Assembly (NCBI RefSeq): GCF_025151385.1
Contig: NZ_CP102287.1
Span: 744,001-808,000, forward strand
Direction: 5' to 3'
DNA length: 64,000 bases
DNA from: Hoylesella buccalis ATCC 35310
GTDB taxonomy: Bacteria; Bacteroidota; Bacteroidia; Bacteroidales; Bacteroidaceae
Part shown: positions 44,708 through 52,645 of the stretch, one piece after another
How the letters are laid out: every line of letters starts with the position of its first letter
Numbering within the stretch: the first letter of the stretch is position 1
The notes under the pieces: model-generated
What the model saw: the letters and a program-made list of their open reading frames with translations, nothing else
What the model was told of the DNA's origin: nothing
Databases searched by the model: none
Program-made: the position numbers and the translations under genes

Positions 44708-46126
44708 ATGTCAAGAAAAAAGAAGCCCTTACCCCTTTTAGAAAATATCCTGATAACCGACGTTGCCGCCGAAGGAAAATCTTTGGCACGCATAGACGAC
44801 ATGGTTGTATTTGTGCCATTTGCAGTTCCTGGAGATGTGGTAGATTTGCAGGTGCGCAAAAAGAAGCACCACTATTGTGAAGCAGAGGTGGTACGTTTCA
44901 TCAAATACAGTGATGTGCGACAAACACCAAAGTGCCAACATTTTGGCATTTGTGGTGGATGTAAGTGGCAAATGTTGCCCTACGAAGAACAACTTAAGGC
45001 TAAACAAAAGCAAGTACACGACCAACTGGAGCGAATCGGTAAGATAGAATTGCCCGAATTCAGACCTATCATGGGGTCGGAAAAGACGTATGAATACCGC
45101 AACAAACTGGAGTTTGGTTGCTCCAACAAACGATGGTTAACCTGGGAAGAGGTGACAAGCGGTGTGAAATACGAGCACATGAATGCCATTGGTTTTCACA
45201 TCACAGGAGCCTTTGATAAAATCTATCCCATTGAGAAATGCTGGCTCATGGATGACCTCTGCAATCAAATCAGAAACTGCATTCGCGACTATGCCATCGA
45301 CCACAACATCAGCTTCTTTGACTTGAGAGCACAAACGGGACTGCTGCGCGACATCATGATACGCAGTGCGAACACAGGTGAGTGGATGGTGCTGATTCAG
45401 TTTAAGTTCCAAGAAGAGGGTGACGAGCAACGCGCACATGGACTTTTGCAGCATGTGGCTGACTCGTTTCCACAGATAACTTCCCTACTTTATGTGGACA
45501 ACCAAAAGTGTAACGATACCTTTGGCGACCAAACAGTAGTGGTGTTCAAAGGAAAAGATCATATCACGGAAACCATGGGCGACCTAAAGTTCAAAGTGGC
45601 AGTCAAGAGTTTCTACCAAACTAATACCAATCAGGCTTACCATCTTTATAGCGTGGCGCGCGAATTTGCCCAACTTACCGGTAAAGAGTTGGTTTACGAC
45701 CTATACACGGGAACGGGCACTATTGCCAACTTCGTAGCCAGAGAAGCCCGGGAAGTCATCGGCATTGAATATGTAGAAGATGCCATCAAGGATGCGAAAG
45801 TCAATTCGGCAGCCAACGACATACACAACACCCTGTTCTACGCAGGCGATATGAAGGACATTCTTACCGAGGAATTCATTACCGAACATGGACGTCCTGA
45901 TGTCATTATCACCGACCCTCCACGCGCCGGCATGCACCCAGATGTGGTTCGTACCATTCTCGGAGCAGCTCCCCAACGTATTGTATACGTTAGTTGTAAT
46001 CCTGCAACACAGGCGCGCGACCTGCAAATGTTGGATGAACAGTACAAGGTCATGGCCGTTCAGCCAGTCGATATGTTCCCTCACACGCCGCATGTTGAGA
46101 ACGTGGTACTGCTTGAGCAACGCTAA
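44708..46126 (+). CDS. rlmD: 23S rRNA (uracil-5-)-methyltransferase, RlmD type
   Basis: SAM-dependent m5U methyltransferase of 472 residues from ATG 44708; an upstream in-frame ATG lies before the promoter. A TRAM-like N-terminal domain covers about 8-65. The iron-sulfur cluster ligands are Cys76, Cys82 and Cys85 (KCQHFGICGGCKWQ), with a fourth Cys in IEKCWL. SAM motifs include YDLYTGTGTIANFVA, and the nucleophile Cys is in YVSCNPATQARDL. Phylum members are called RlmD, but without biochemistry TrmA-like specificity cannot be excluded. ansA follows after 24 nt. Confidence 0.92.
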   Translation: MSRKKKPLPLLENILITDVAAEGKSLARIDDMVVFVPFAVPGDVVDLQVRKKKHHYCEAEVVRFIKYSDVRQTPKCQHFGICGGCKWQMLPYEEQLKAKQKQVHDQLERIGKIELPEFRPIMGSEKTYEYRNKLEFGCSNKRWLTWEEVTSGVKYEHMNAIGFHITGAFDKIYPIEKCWLMDDLCNQIRNCIRDYAIDHNISFFDLRAQTGLLRDIMIRSANTGEWMVLIQFKFQEEGDEQRAHGLLQHVADSFPQITSLLYVDNQKCNDTFGDQTVVVFKGKDHITETMGDLKFKVAVKSFYQTNTNQAYHLYSVAREFAQLTGKELVYDLYTGTGTIANFVAREAREVIGIEYVEDAIKDAKVNSAANDIHNTLFYAGDMKDILTEEFITEHGRPDVIITDPPRAGMHPDVVRTILGAAPQRIVYVSCNPATQARDLQMLDEQYKVMAVQPVDMFPHTPHVENVVLLEQR

Positions 46127-46150
46127 GACAGAGTCTAAAACAAATCTACT

Positions 46151-47206
46151 ATGAAAAGAACAAACAAGGTTTTACTAATCTACACCGGTGGCACCATCGG
46201 CATGGGGCAGAACATCAAGACTGGTGCTTTGGAGCCTCTCGACTTCCATCATTTGGTTGAGAACGTGCCGGAGTTTGAATTAATTCAAACAGAGGTTGAC
46301 GTCTATCAGTTCACTCCGCCCATTGATTCGAGTGACATGACACCCACCATGTGGGCAAAGTTGGTGACCATCATCAGCGAACGCTATGAACAGTATGACG
46401 GATTCGTCATCCTGCACGGAACCGATACCATGGCCTATACCGCCTCTGCCCTATCATTCATGCTGGAAAACCTCACAAAGCCCGTTGTGCTGACAGGTAG
46501 TCAGTTGCCGATTGGGGTGTTGCGAACAGACGGAAAGGAAAATCTCATATCGAGTATCGAACTGGCTTCGGCTCATCACGAAGACGGAACGGCCATTGTT
46601 CCAGAGGTGTGTATTTATTTCAATGGCCGTCTGTTGCGGGGCAATCGCAGTACGAAACAAAATGCAGATGGATTCAACGCCTTCGATTCTTTCAACTTTC
46701 CACACCTCTGTGATGCGGGCGTGAACTTCACCTATCATGAGCATCTTATTTTGAAGCCCAACTTCAACAAACCTATGGTTCCCCATACACACTTGGATCC
46801 TCATGTAATGGCTTTGTCACTGTTTCCCGGTTTACAGGAAGATATTGTGCAACAAATTCTTGAAGTACCCAACTTGAGGGGCATTGTGATGCGCAGTTAC
46901 GGAAGCGGAAATGCGCCTCAGACGCCATGGCTCACCCATCTGCTTAGTCAAGCTGCGGAACGGGGCGTCGTTGTCGTCAATGTTAGCCAGTGCGTATGGG
47001 GCAATGTGGAGATGTCGCGTTATGACAATGGGTATCAATTACAAAATGCTGGTGTTGTCAGCGGTTACGACAGTACTGTTGAAGCAGCCATTGCTAAGCT
47101 GATGTTTTTGCAGGCTCAATATGATGACTATAACACTATCTGCCAAATGATGAAACAATCGATAGCAGGAGAGATTACCCTTCCTCCAAACGTCATCATG
47201 AACTAA
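46151..47206 (+). CDS. ansA: Type I L-asparaginase
   Basis: Hydrolyses asparagine to aspartate and ammonia, in the cytoplasm since no signal peptide is present. 351 residues. The two catalytic Thr motifs are LIYTGGTIGMG (Thr15) and VILHGTDTMAYTASALSF (near residue 90), followed by TGSQLPIGVLRTDGKENL. The C-terminal half carries the allosteric-type domain seen in type I enzymes (VMRSYGSGNAPQTP). It is cotranscribed with rlmD. Confidence 0.95.
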   Translation: MKRTNKVLLIYTGGTIGMGQNIKTGALEPLDFHHLVENVPEFELIQTEVDVYQFTPPIDSSDMTPTMWAKLVTIISERYEQYDGFVILHGTDTMAYTASALSFMLENLTKPVVLTGSQLPIGVLRTDGKENLISSIELASAHHEDGTAIVPEVCIYFNGRLLRGNRSTKQNADGFNAFDSFNFPHLCDAGVNFTYHEHLILKPNFNKPMVPHTHLDPHVMALSLFPGLQEDIVQQILEVPNLRGIVMRSYGSGNAPQTPWLTHLLSQAAERGVVVVNVSQCVWGNVEMSRYDNGYQLQNAGVVSGYDSTVEAAIAKLMFLQAQYDDYNTICQMMKQSIAGEITLPPNVIMN

Positions 47207-47234
47207 CTCTTCTATATGTCAGCATAAGCATAAG

Positions 47235-47312
47235 TTACCCCAGCTAAAGGGATGGCTATAAACGAGTTGGAACAACTCAAATGTTTTCAAAGCCTACCTC
47301 TAACTGGGGTAA
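47235..47312. other. Nested stem structure in the convergent 3' region of ansA and the NagB-like gene
   Basis: TTACCCCAG (47235-47243) pairs with CTGGGGTAA (47304-47312). Inside it GGCT/AGCC can pair, and inside that GAGTTG-gaa-CAACTC (47264-47278) forms a perfect 6-bp hairpin. Three stems share one axis. It starts 28 nt after the ansA stop and lacks a T tract. Confidence 0.5.
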
Positions 47313-47346
47313 ATCATTCATCTAGACCAGCTGCCTTTTATGCGTC

Positions 47347-47379
47347 GCAAATATCTTTTCTTCTGGAAAAGATATTTGC
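47347..47379. terminator. Perfect 14-bp hairpin before the end of the NagB-like gene
   Basis: GCAAATATCTTTTC (47347-47360) pairs exactly with 47366-47379, 5-nt loop. It lies 30 nt past the minus-strand stop codon at 47409. No T run is present on either side, so termination is plausible but unproven. Confidence 0.45.
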
Positions 47380-47408
47380 TTGCATTCAAACAGATGAAAA
47401 AATTTTAC

Positions 47409-49397
47409 CTATACTTTATACTCTACAAATGCCTCCATGGCTTCGTAGCATGCCAATCCTAAACTATCGTAAAGTGCTGCAGTGGCATGATTGCGGTCTT
47501 CAGAGCGCTGCCAGAACAAACGTTCGTCGTTGCCAAGGAATGGTGCACTCTCCATTTGACTCTGATGTTTCAAGATGCTGTTGCGCTTAGCACGCAGCTC
47601 TTCTGGACTCATGGGTACACACATCTCAATGTTTTCAATTTCCCATTCAGCCCAAGCACCACGATACATCCACACTCTACATTCTTTCAGCCATTCTGCT
47701 CCATCTTCTTTTTCAAGTTCAAGAGCAGCCAACACGGCATCAGTACATTTCTTATGAGTACCATGTGGGTCAGCCAAGTCGCCTGCTACATATATTTGAT
47801 GAGGCTTAACTTCTTGCAAGAGTTGGCGCACAATCTCGACATCCTTTTCAGTCATCGGCAGTTTTTCAATCTTACCCGACTCGTAGAAAGGCAAGTCAAG
47901 GAAGTGAACATGGTCTAATGGCACGCCATTATATGTACAAGCTGTGCGTGCTTCGCCTCGCCGAATCAACCCTTTGATAGTTCGTACATCTAAGGTGTCG
48001 ATGTCGCCATCCTTCTTATTTGCTAAGAATTTCTTGATTTCACTATACTTTTGTTTAATCACCTTATCTTTCTCGCCATCGAATATCTGATTAAATCCGT
48101 TGATGAAGTGCATGAATCGCGTTACTTCTTCATCGCCTACAGCAATATTTCCACTGGTTTCGTAAGCCACATGAAGGTCGTGTCCCTGCTGAACCAGTCG
48201 GCGTAAGGTGCCACCCATGGAGATTACATCATCATCTGGATGTGGAGAAAAGACAATTACTCGTTTGGGAAATGGTTTCGCACGCTCCGGACGGTATGTG
48301 TCATCAGCATTGGGTTTGCCACCAGGCCAGCCAGTAATGGTATGCTGTAAGTCGTTAAAAATCTTGATATTGGCATTGTAAGCCGAACCATAAAGCGCCA
48401 ACAACTCGCTCAGGCCGTGGTCGTTGTAATCTTTATTCGTCAACTTCAAGATAGGTTTTCCTGTGAGCTGGCATAACCATACCAATGCTGAACGCACTAA
48501 TTTATCGGTCCATTGGCACGATTTTACCAGCCAAGGGTGCACGATACGAGTCAGACGAGATGCGGCAGGCAGGTCGATAACCACTTCAACGTTGTTGTGA
48601 GTTTGCAAGAATGAGGCAGGAAGAGCATCGGTAATCACACCCTCAACGGTTTTTTGTACAACCTCAGCCTTTTCTTCACTCCACGCTGCAAGAAATATTT
48701 TCTTTGCTTTCAACAAGGTTGCAATACCCATGGTGATGGAACAAGGAGGCACTTGCTCGTTCGTTCCAAAGCTCAAGGCCATTTCTTGTCGCAGCACATT
48801 GTCTACTAAGATAATGCGCGAATTGCTGGTAACAGTAGAGCCAGGCACGTTGCAGGCGATGTTTCCACTACGTCCAATACCTATCAACATCACGTCAATA
48901 CCGCCAAAGGTGTTGATACGTTCCTCGTATAAGCGACAATGATTCTGCACATCGTCTTGCGAAATGCTACCGTCTAGAGTGAATATGTTTTTCTTATCGA
49001 TATCTACGTGATCTAAAAAGCGTGTACACAACTGACTGATACTGCTGTTTTGCGATTTGGATGTGAGTGGAAAATATTCGTATGCATTGAAGACAACGAC
49101 ATTGTGAAAGCTCAACTGTTTAGCTTCGTACATGCTAATCAGCTCTTTGAAAATAGGTGTGAGCGACAAACCTGTACCCAAACCAAGTACACAGAACTTG
49201 CCTTCTTTTTGCTTGCTCTTGATGATGGCGGCTATACTTTCAGCCACATGCTTAGCACCCTCTTCCTCTTGTGCAAAGATGTTCGTGTGTATTTTTTCGT
49301 AACGCGTTAACTCCGAACGGTCTATAGCCGTTTTAGGTCGGTATATTTCAACCGGAATTTTAGTTAATACAATTTCTGAACTTAGATTTAGATTCAT
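47409..49397 (-). CDS. NagB-like domain fused to a PIG-L (LmbE-type) deacetylase
   Basis: 662 residues, matching the Bacteroides proteins called glucosamine-6-phosphate deaminase-like. The N-terminal half (about 40-290) aligns with NagB, but the catalytic positions are changed: FNAYEY has Tyr106 where NagB has Asp72, and GIGRSGNIACNVP has Ser177, Asn179 and Val184 for Asp141, His143 and Glu148. This half should not deaminate. The C-terminal half (about 378-620) is a PIG-L/LmbE domain with intact zinc motif HPDDD (386-390) and the later DPHGTHKKC, typical of N-acetylglucosaminyl deacetylases. It follows nagB in the amino-sugar operon. The substrate is unknown. Confidence 0.9.
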   Translation of the reverse strand: MNLNLSSEIVLTKIPVEIYRPKTAIDRSELTRYEKIHTNIFAQEEEGAKHVAESIAAIIKSKQKEGKFCVLGLGTGLSLTPIFKELISMYEAKQLSFHNVVVFNAYEYFPLTSKSQNSSISQLCTRFLDHVDIDKKNIFTLDGSISQDDVQNHCRLYEERINTFGGIDVMLIGIGRSGNIACNVPGSTVTSNSRIILVDNVLRQEMALSFGTNEQVPPCSITMGIATLLKAKKIFLAAWSEEKAEVVQKTVEGVITDALPASFLQTHNNVEVVIDLPAASRLTRIVHPWLVKSCQWTDKLVRSALVWLCQLTGKPILKLTNKDYNDHGLSELLALYGSAYNANIKIFNDLQHTITGWPGGKPNADDTYRPERAKPFPKRVIVFSPHPDDDVISMGGTLRRLVQQGHDLHVAYETSGNIAVGDEEVTRFMHFINGFNQIFDGEKDKVIKQKYSEIKKFLANKKDGDIDTLDVRTIKGLIRRGEARTACTYNGVPLDHVHFLDLPFYESGKIEKLPMTEKDVEIVRQLLQEVKPHQIYVAGDLADPHGTHKKCTDAVLAALELEKEDGAEWLKECRVWMYRGAWAEWEIENIEMCVPMSPEELRAKRNSILKHQSQMESAPFLGNDERLFWQRSEDRNHATAALYDSLGLACYEAMEAFVEYKV

Positions 49398-49410
49398 ATT
49401 TTTACATATA

Positions 49411-49451
49411 TTAAAAAAGGGCTAGTAGCTTTTAAACACTACTCGCCCCTT
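49411..49451 (-). terminator. Terminator between nagB and the NagB-like/PIG-L gene
   Basis: On the minus strand AAGGGGCGAGTAG (49439-49451) pairs imperfectly with CTACTAGCCCTT (49417-49428), followed by a T run (49413-49418). It lies 7 nt after the nagB stop and about 14 nt before the next start, so it probably lowers expression of the downstream gene. Confidence 0.7.
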
Positions 49452-49457
49452 GGGTTA

Positions 49458-50249
49458 TTAAATATTATCTTTTTCAATATCTTTAAAATAACGATACGTT
49501 CCAACTTTCAGTTCGTCGGTCGCAGGTTCATCACAAACGATGATTCCATGCGGATGTTGCTGGAGTACACTAATTGTCCAATAGTGGGTAACCGGTCCTT
49601 CTACCACAGCTTGTAAGGCGCGAGCCTTGTGATGACCGTTACAGAGTATCATCACTTCTTGCGCATCCATCACGGTTCCTACACCAACTGTCAATGCGTG
49701 CTTTGGAACTTTGTTAACGTCGTTGTCAAAGAATCGACTGTTGGCGATGATCGTATCGCTGGTCAGTGTTTTGATTCGCGTGCGGGAAGTCAAAGACGAG
49801 CATGGCTCATTGAAAGCAATATGACCGTCTGGGCCAATGCCTCCAATAAACAAGTCGATGCCACCTGCAGCTTTAATCTTTTCTTCGTATGCCTTACATT
49901 CAGCCTCCAAATCCTCTGCGTTGCCGTTAAGAATATGAATGTTTTCCTTTGGACAGTCGATATGGTCAAACAAATTCCGCGCCATGAACGAATGATAGCT
50001 TTCGGGATGAGATTCTGGCAACCCCACATACTCATCCATGTTGAAGGTCAACACGTTTTTAAATGACACTCTACCCTCTTTACAAGCCTTAACCAAGCGA
50101 GCATACATGCCTTCTGGAGATGAACCAGTAGGCAAACCTAACACGAAAGGATGCTCAGGTGTTGGGTTGAACTTGTTAATACGTTCAATCACATGTTCGG
50201 CTGCCCAACGTGACAGCGACTCGTAATTTTCTTCTATAATGACTCTCAT
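49458..50249 (-). CDS. nagB: Glucosamine-6-phosphate deaminase
   Basis: Converts glucosamine 6-phosphate to fructose 6-phosphate and ammonia. 263 residues from ATG 50247-50249. All catalytic residues match E. coli numbering exactly: Asp72 in FNMDEYVGL, and Asp141, His143 and Glu148 in [13 protein letters not shown]. The N-terminal phosphate loop is [13 protein letters not shown]. It starts 21 nt after the GH20 gene, so released N-acetylglucosamine and its catabolism are linked, although a nagA deacetylase is not in this window. Confidence 0.97.
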   Translation of the reverse strand: MRVIIEENYESLSRWAAEHVIERINKFNPTPEHPFVLGLPTGSSPEGMYARLVKACKEGRVSFKNVLTFNMDEYVGLPESHPESYHSFMARNLFDHIDCPKENIHILNGNAEDLEAECKAYEEKIKAAGGIDLFIGGIGPDGHIAFNEPCSSLTSRTRIKTLTSDTIIANSRFFDNDVNKVPKHALTVGVGTVMDAQEVMILCNGHHKARALQAVVEGPVTHYWTISVLQQHPHGIIVCDEPATDELKVGTYRYFKDIEKDNI

Positions 50250-50270
50250 CTTCAATTAATTTATTAATGA

Positions 50271-51875
50271 TTATTTCTTCCAAAGGTGCTTTGCATATAC
50301 ATAGTCATAGAGGTCATAGAATCTAACGAACCTTGTAAGACGCTCTTTAAACTCCGGAAAATCTTTCTTCTTATCTGACCATTGGATTTCAGAAATGGCA
50401 GCAAGGCGTGGAAGCAACTGATATTCTGCTAAATTAGGATAGGCGATGTACTCTGTCCACAGATTGGCTTGAACACCAATGATATGGTTACGCACGTCAA
50501 CCGACAGGGTGTCTGGCAAGGGGTCAAAGCTGTAAGTCTTTTCGATGGGGAGATTCCCTCCAATCAAAAGCGGTTCCGAAGCCCGTTTATCTGTCTGATA
50601 ATAGTCAAAATAAGCATAGGTGGTTGGTGACATCACAACATCATGACCTCTCTTGGCAGCTTTAATACCAGGAGCTACTCCACGCCAACTCATGACGGTA
50701 GCGCTCTGATTGATGTCACCGTCCAGGATTTCGTCCCATCCAATGATGCTTCTGCCTTTGCTGTTGACAAACTTTTCTATGCGGTTAGTGAAATATCCTT
50801 GCAGCTTTTTCACCGGTAGATTGTGGTCTTTCATAACCTTCTGACACTTGGGACATTTCTCCCAACGCACACGTGGAGATTCGTCACCACCTATGTTAAT
50901 CAACTTAGAGGGGAAGATATCGATGAGCTCACCCAGCACATCCTGACAGAACTGATAGGTCTTTTCGTTACCCAAACACAGCACATCATCGAAAATGCCC
51001 CATGACGTTGACACTTTATAAGGTCCACCTGTACATCCCAGTTCAGGATAAGATGCCAGCGCAGCAAGCATGTGGCCGGGCATATCGATTTCTGGAATCA
51101 CCGTAATATATCTGTCCGCAGCATATTTAACGATTTCACGAGCTTGGTCTTGTGTATAAAAACCACCATAAGGCACGCCATCATAGACAGCAGAATTATG
51201 TCCAATGACCGTTTCAGAACGTACTGATCCAACTTCTGTCAGCCTAGGATATTTCTTGATTTCTATACGCCAACCCTGGTCTTCACTCAGATGCCAGTGG
51301 AAGACATTCATGTTGTGAAGCGCCAACAAATCTATGTATTTCTTGACAAAATCCAGTGGGAAGAAATGACGGCCACAGTCGAGCATGCCTCCCCGATAAC
51401 CAAAGCGAGGCGCATCTTTAATTACAACGCCCGGAAAAGTGATTTGATCTGCGTCTTTCTGTGTGGGCAACGACTTGCGCAGGGTTTGTATTCCATAGAA
51501 AATTCCATTAGGTGTCTTTCCTGTAACAGTAATTCCTTTGTTTGTCACTGTAATGACATACCCCTCGTCCTCCGTAATTTTCTTGTTTAATGACAGGGTG
51601 ATGGCATTTTTAGATTTACTCGTGGTAGTTGACACCTGAATGCCAGTGACCTCGCGAATATACTGTGCCAGGAATTCGGCATTACGCTTCAAATCTGCAT
51701 TTCCCTCTGGATAAACGATGGGAGTGGCAGCGGTCAACATAAAATCCTTTTTAGCCGTTGCGGTAATCTCCCTCGGCATAGGAACTACTTTGTAATCGGC
51801 TACTGAACTAGCTGTCGCAGATTGAAAGGACAGCGCACTTAAAAATAAAGCTAATACTATTTTTTTTGGTTTCAT
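50271..51875 (-). CDS. Exported GH20 beta-N-acetylhexosaminidase
   Basis: Releases terminal beta-linked GlcNAc or GalNAc from glycans by substrate-assisted catalysis. 534 residues with a signal peptide (MKPKKIVLALFLSALSFQSA, cleaved near TASS). A GH20b-type domain is at about 28-150 and the catalytic TIM barrel from about 155 (RGGMLDCGRHFFPLDFVKKY, NVFHWHLSEDQGWRIE). The catalytic pair is Asp331-Glu332 in NIGGDESPRVRW, with PEIDMPGHMLAAL before it. It leads the GH20-nagB-NagB-like/PIG-L operon. A TAACTTTG box lies 24 nt upstream. Confidence 0.95.
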   Translation of the reverse strand: MKPKKIVLALFLSALSFQSATASSVADYKVVPMPREITATAKKDFMLTAATPIVYPEGNADLKRNAEFLAQYIREVTGIQVSTTTSKSKNAITLSLNKKITEDEGYVITVTNKGITVTGKTPNGIFYGIQTLRKSLPTQKDADQITFPGVVIKDAPRFGYRGGMLDCGRHFFPLDFVKKYIDLLALHNMNVFHWHLSEDQGWRIEIKKYPRLTEVGSVRSETVIGHNSAVYDGVPYGGFYTQDQAREIVKYAADRYITVIPEIDMPGHMLAALASYPELGCTGGPYKVSTSWGIFDDVLCLGNEKTYQFCQDVLGELIDIFPSKLINIGGDESPRVRWEKCPKCQKVMKDHNLPVKKLQGYFTNRIEKFVNSKGRSIIGWDEILDGDINQSATVMSWRGVAPGIKAAKRGHDVVMSPTTYAYFDYYQTDKRASEPLLIGGNLPIEKTYSFDPLPDTLSVDVRNHIIGVQANLWTEYIAYPNLAEYQLLPRLAAISEIQWSDKKKDFPEFKERLTRFVRFYDLYDYVYAKHLWKK

Positions 51876-51898
51876 GATGAATATGGTTATTTATGACA

Positions 51899-51906
51899 CA
51901 AAGTTA
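51899..51906 (-). promoter_or_regulatory. -7 box of the GH20-nagB operon
   Basis: TAACTTTG on the minus strand fits the -7 consensus and leaves a leader of about 20 nt. The -33 box is unclear. Confidence 0.45.
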
Positions 51907-52120
51907 TCATAATTTATTGAAATGACTGCCATCGTTTCTTAAAAAAAAGGTTTTCAATCCATTTTTATAGTTTTGTTAACATATGGCCTGCTATTTGAAA
52001 CGCAAAATCCGCACTATTTTGAGTTTTCATATTTTTGTTCAAATAAAAAAAAGAGCATCTCGCATTTCGTCAAATTTGTAAGATAATTTATCAAAGAAGT
52101 GGGCAAAAAACGACCCTTGT

Positions 52121-52473
52121 AAACTTTCATTCTAGAAAAAATCGATAGGCACAGAGGATGCCAAACAAGCGATTTCGGTACCCTGTCAATCGACTTGATG
52201 ACGTTAGAGCATTGAGTTTACTCGACAAAAAGCATCACTTGATGGAGCAATATGCATGTTGTTGAACAACAAAAGCATACATATAATGGTCTAAAAGCAA
52301 TGCTTTTGATCAAAAATAGCATGAAAAATATTCGCATCACGCAACGAAATATAACTAACACATTGTACTATTGGCACTTGCAGACATTGCAAATTCCTTG
52401 GCGTATTTACAAACTTCAGGGAAAGAGTTTGTAAATATGCCAAGGATAAGAGAGGACGTTGTCAAGAAAATTC
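52121..52473 (+). repeat. Copy E of the ~350-bp intergenic element
   Basis: The left end is AAACTTTCATTCTAGAAA (from 52121). Six units begin at 52210, 52233, 52255, 52276, 52298 and 52320 (CATTGAGTTT, CATCACTTGA, CATGTTGTTG, CATACATATA, CAATGCTTTT, CATGAAAAAT). A 20-bp hairpin with a single G-U pair has arms 52396-52415 and 52426-52445 (CGTATTTACAAAC). The right end has GACGTTGTCAAGAAAATTC, ending at 52473. It is the best-preserved copy and fills half of the 770-bp gap between the GH20 gene and hflX; the rest of the gap holds promoters only. Confidence 0.78.
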
Positions 52474-52591
52474 TTAATCAATCAGCCTCTTGTTTTTACG
52501 CCCTGTCCATCAAACATCAAAGAAATCCTGACATTGCAGATTAGCTGGCATTGTGTTGCATTAGCCACCGTAACAAAAAAGATGTTTTTAT

Positions 52592-52622
52592 TTTGTCGTT
52601 CTATCGCTTTGTTGTAACTTTG
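52592..52622 (+). promoter_or_regulatory. Promoter of hflX
   Basis: TTTG at 52592-52595, a 19-bp spacer and TAACTTTG at 52615-52622, a consensus-level match. The leader is about 18 nt. Confidence 0.7.
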
Positions 52623-52645
52623 CAATCACCATATTTATATACCGA

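Noticed and set aside
52210..52341. Regular 21-23 bp units in the intergenic elements as a short CRISPR array
   Set aside because: The conserved core is only about 10 bp and degenerate, units abut without true spacers, variable parts are alike between copies, and no cas gene is present.
52252..52434. 60-codon frame upstream of hflX
   Set aside because: It lies inside copy E and runs into the hairpin; no coding features.
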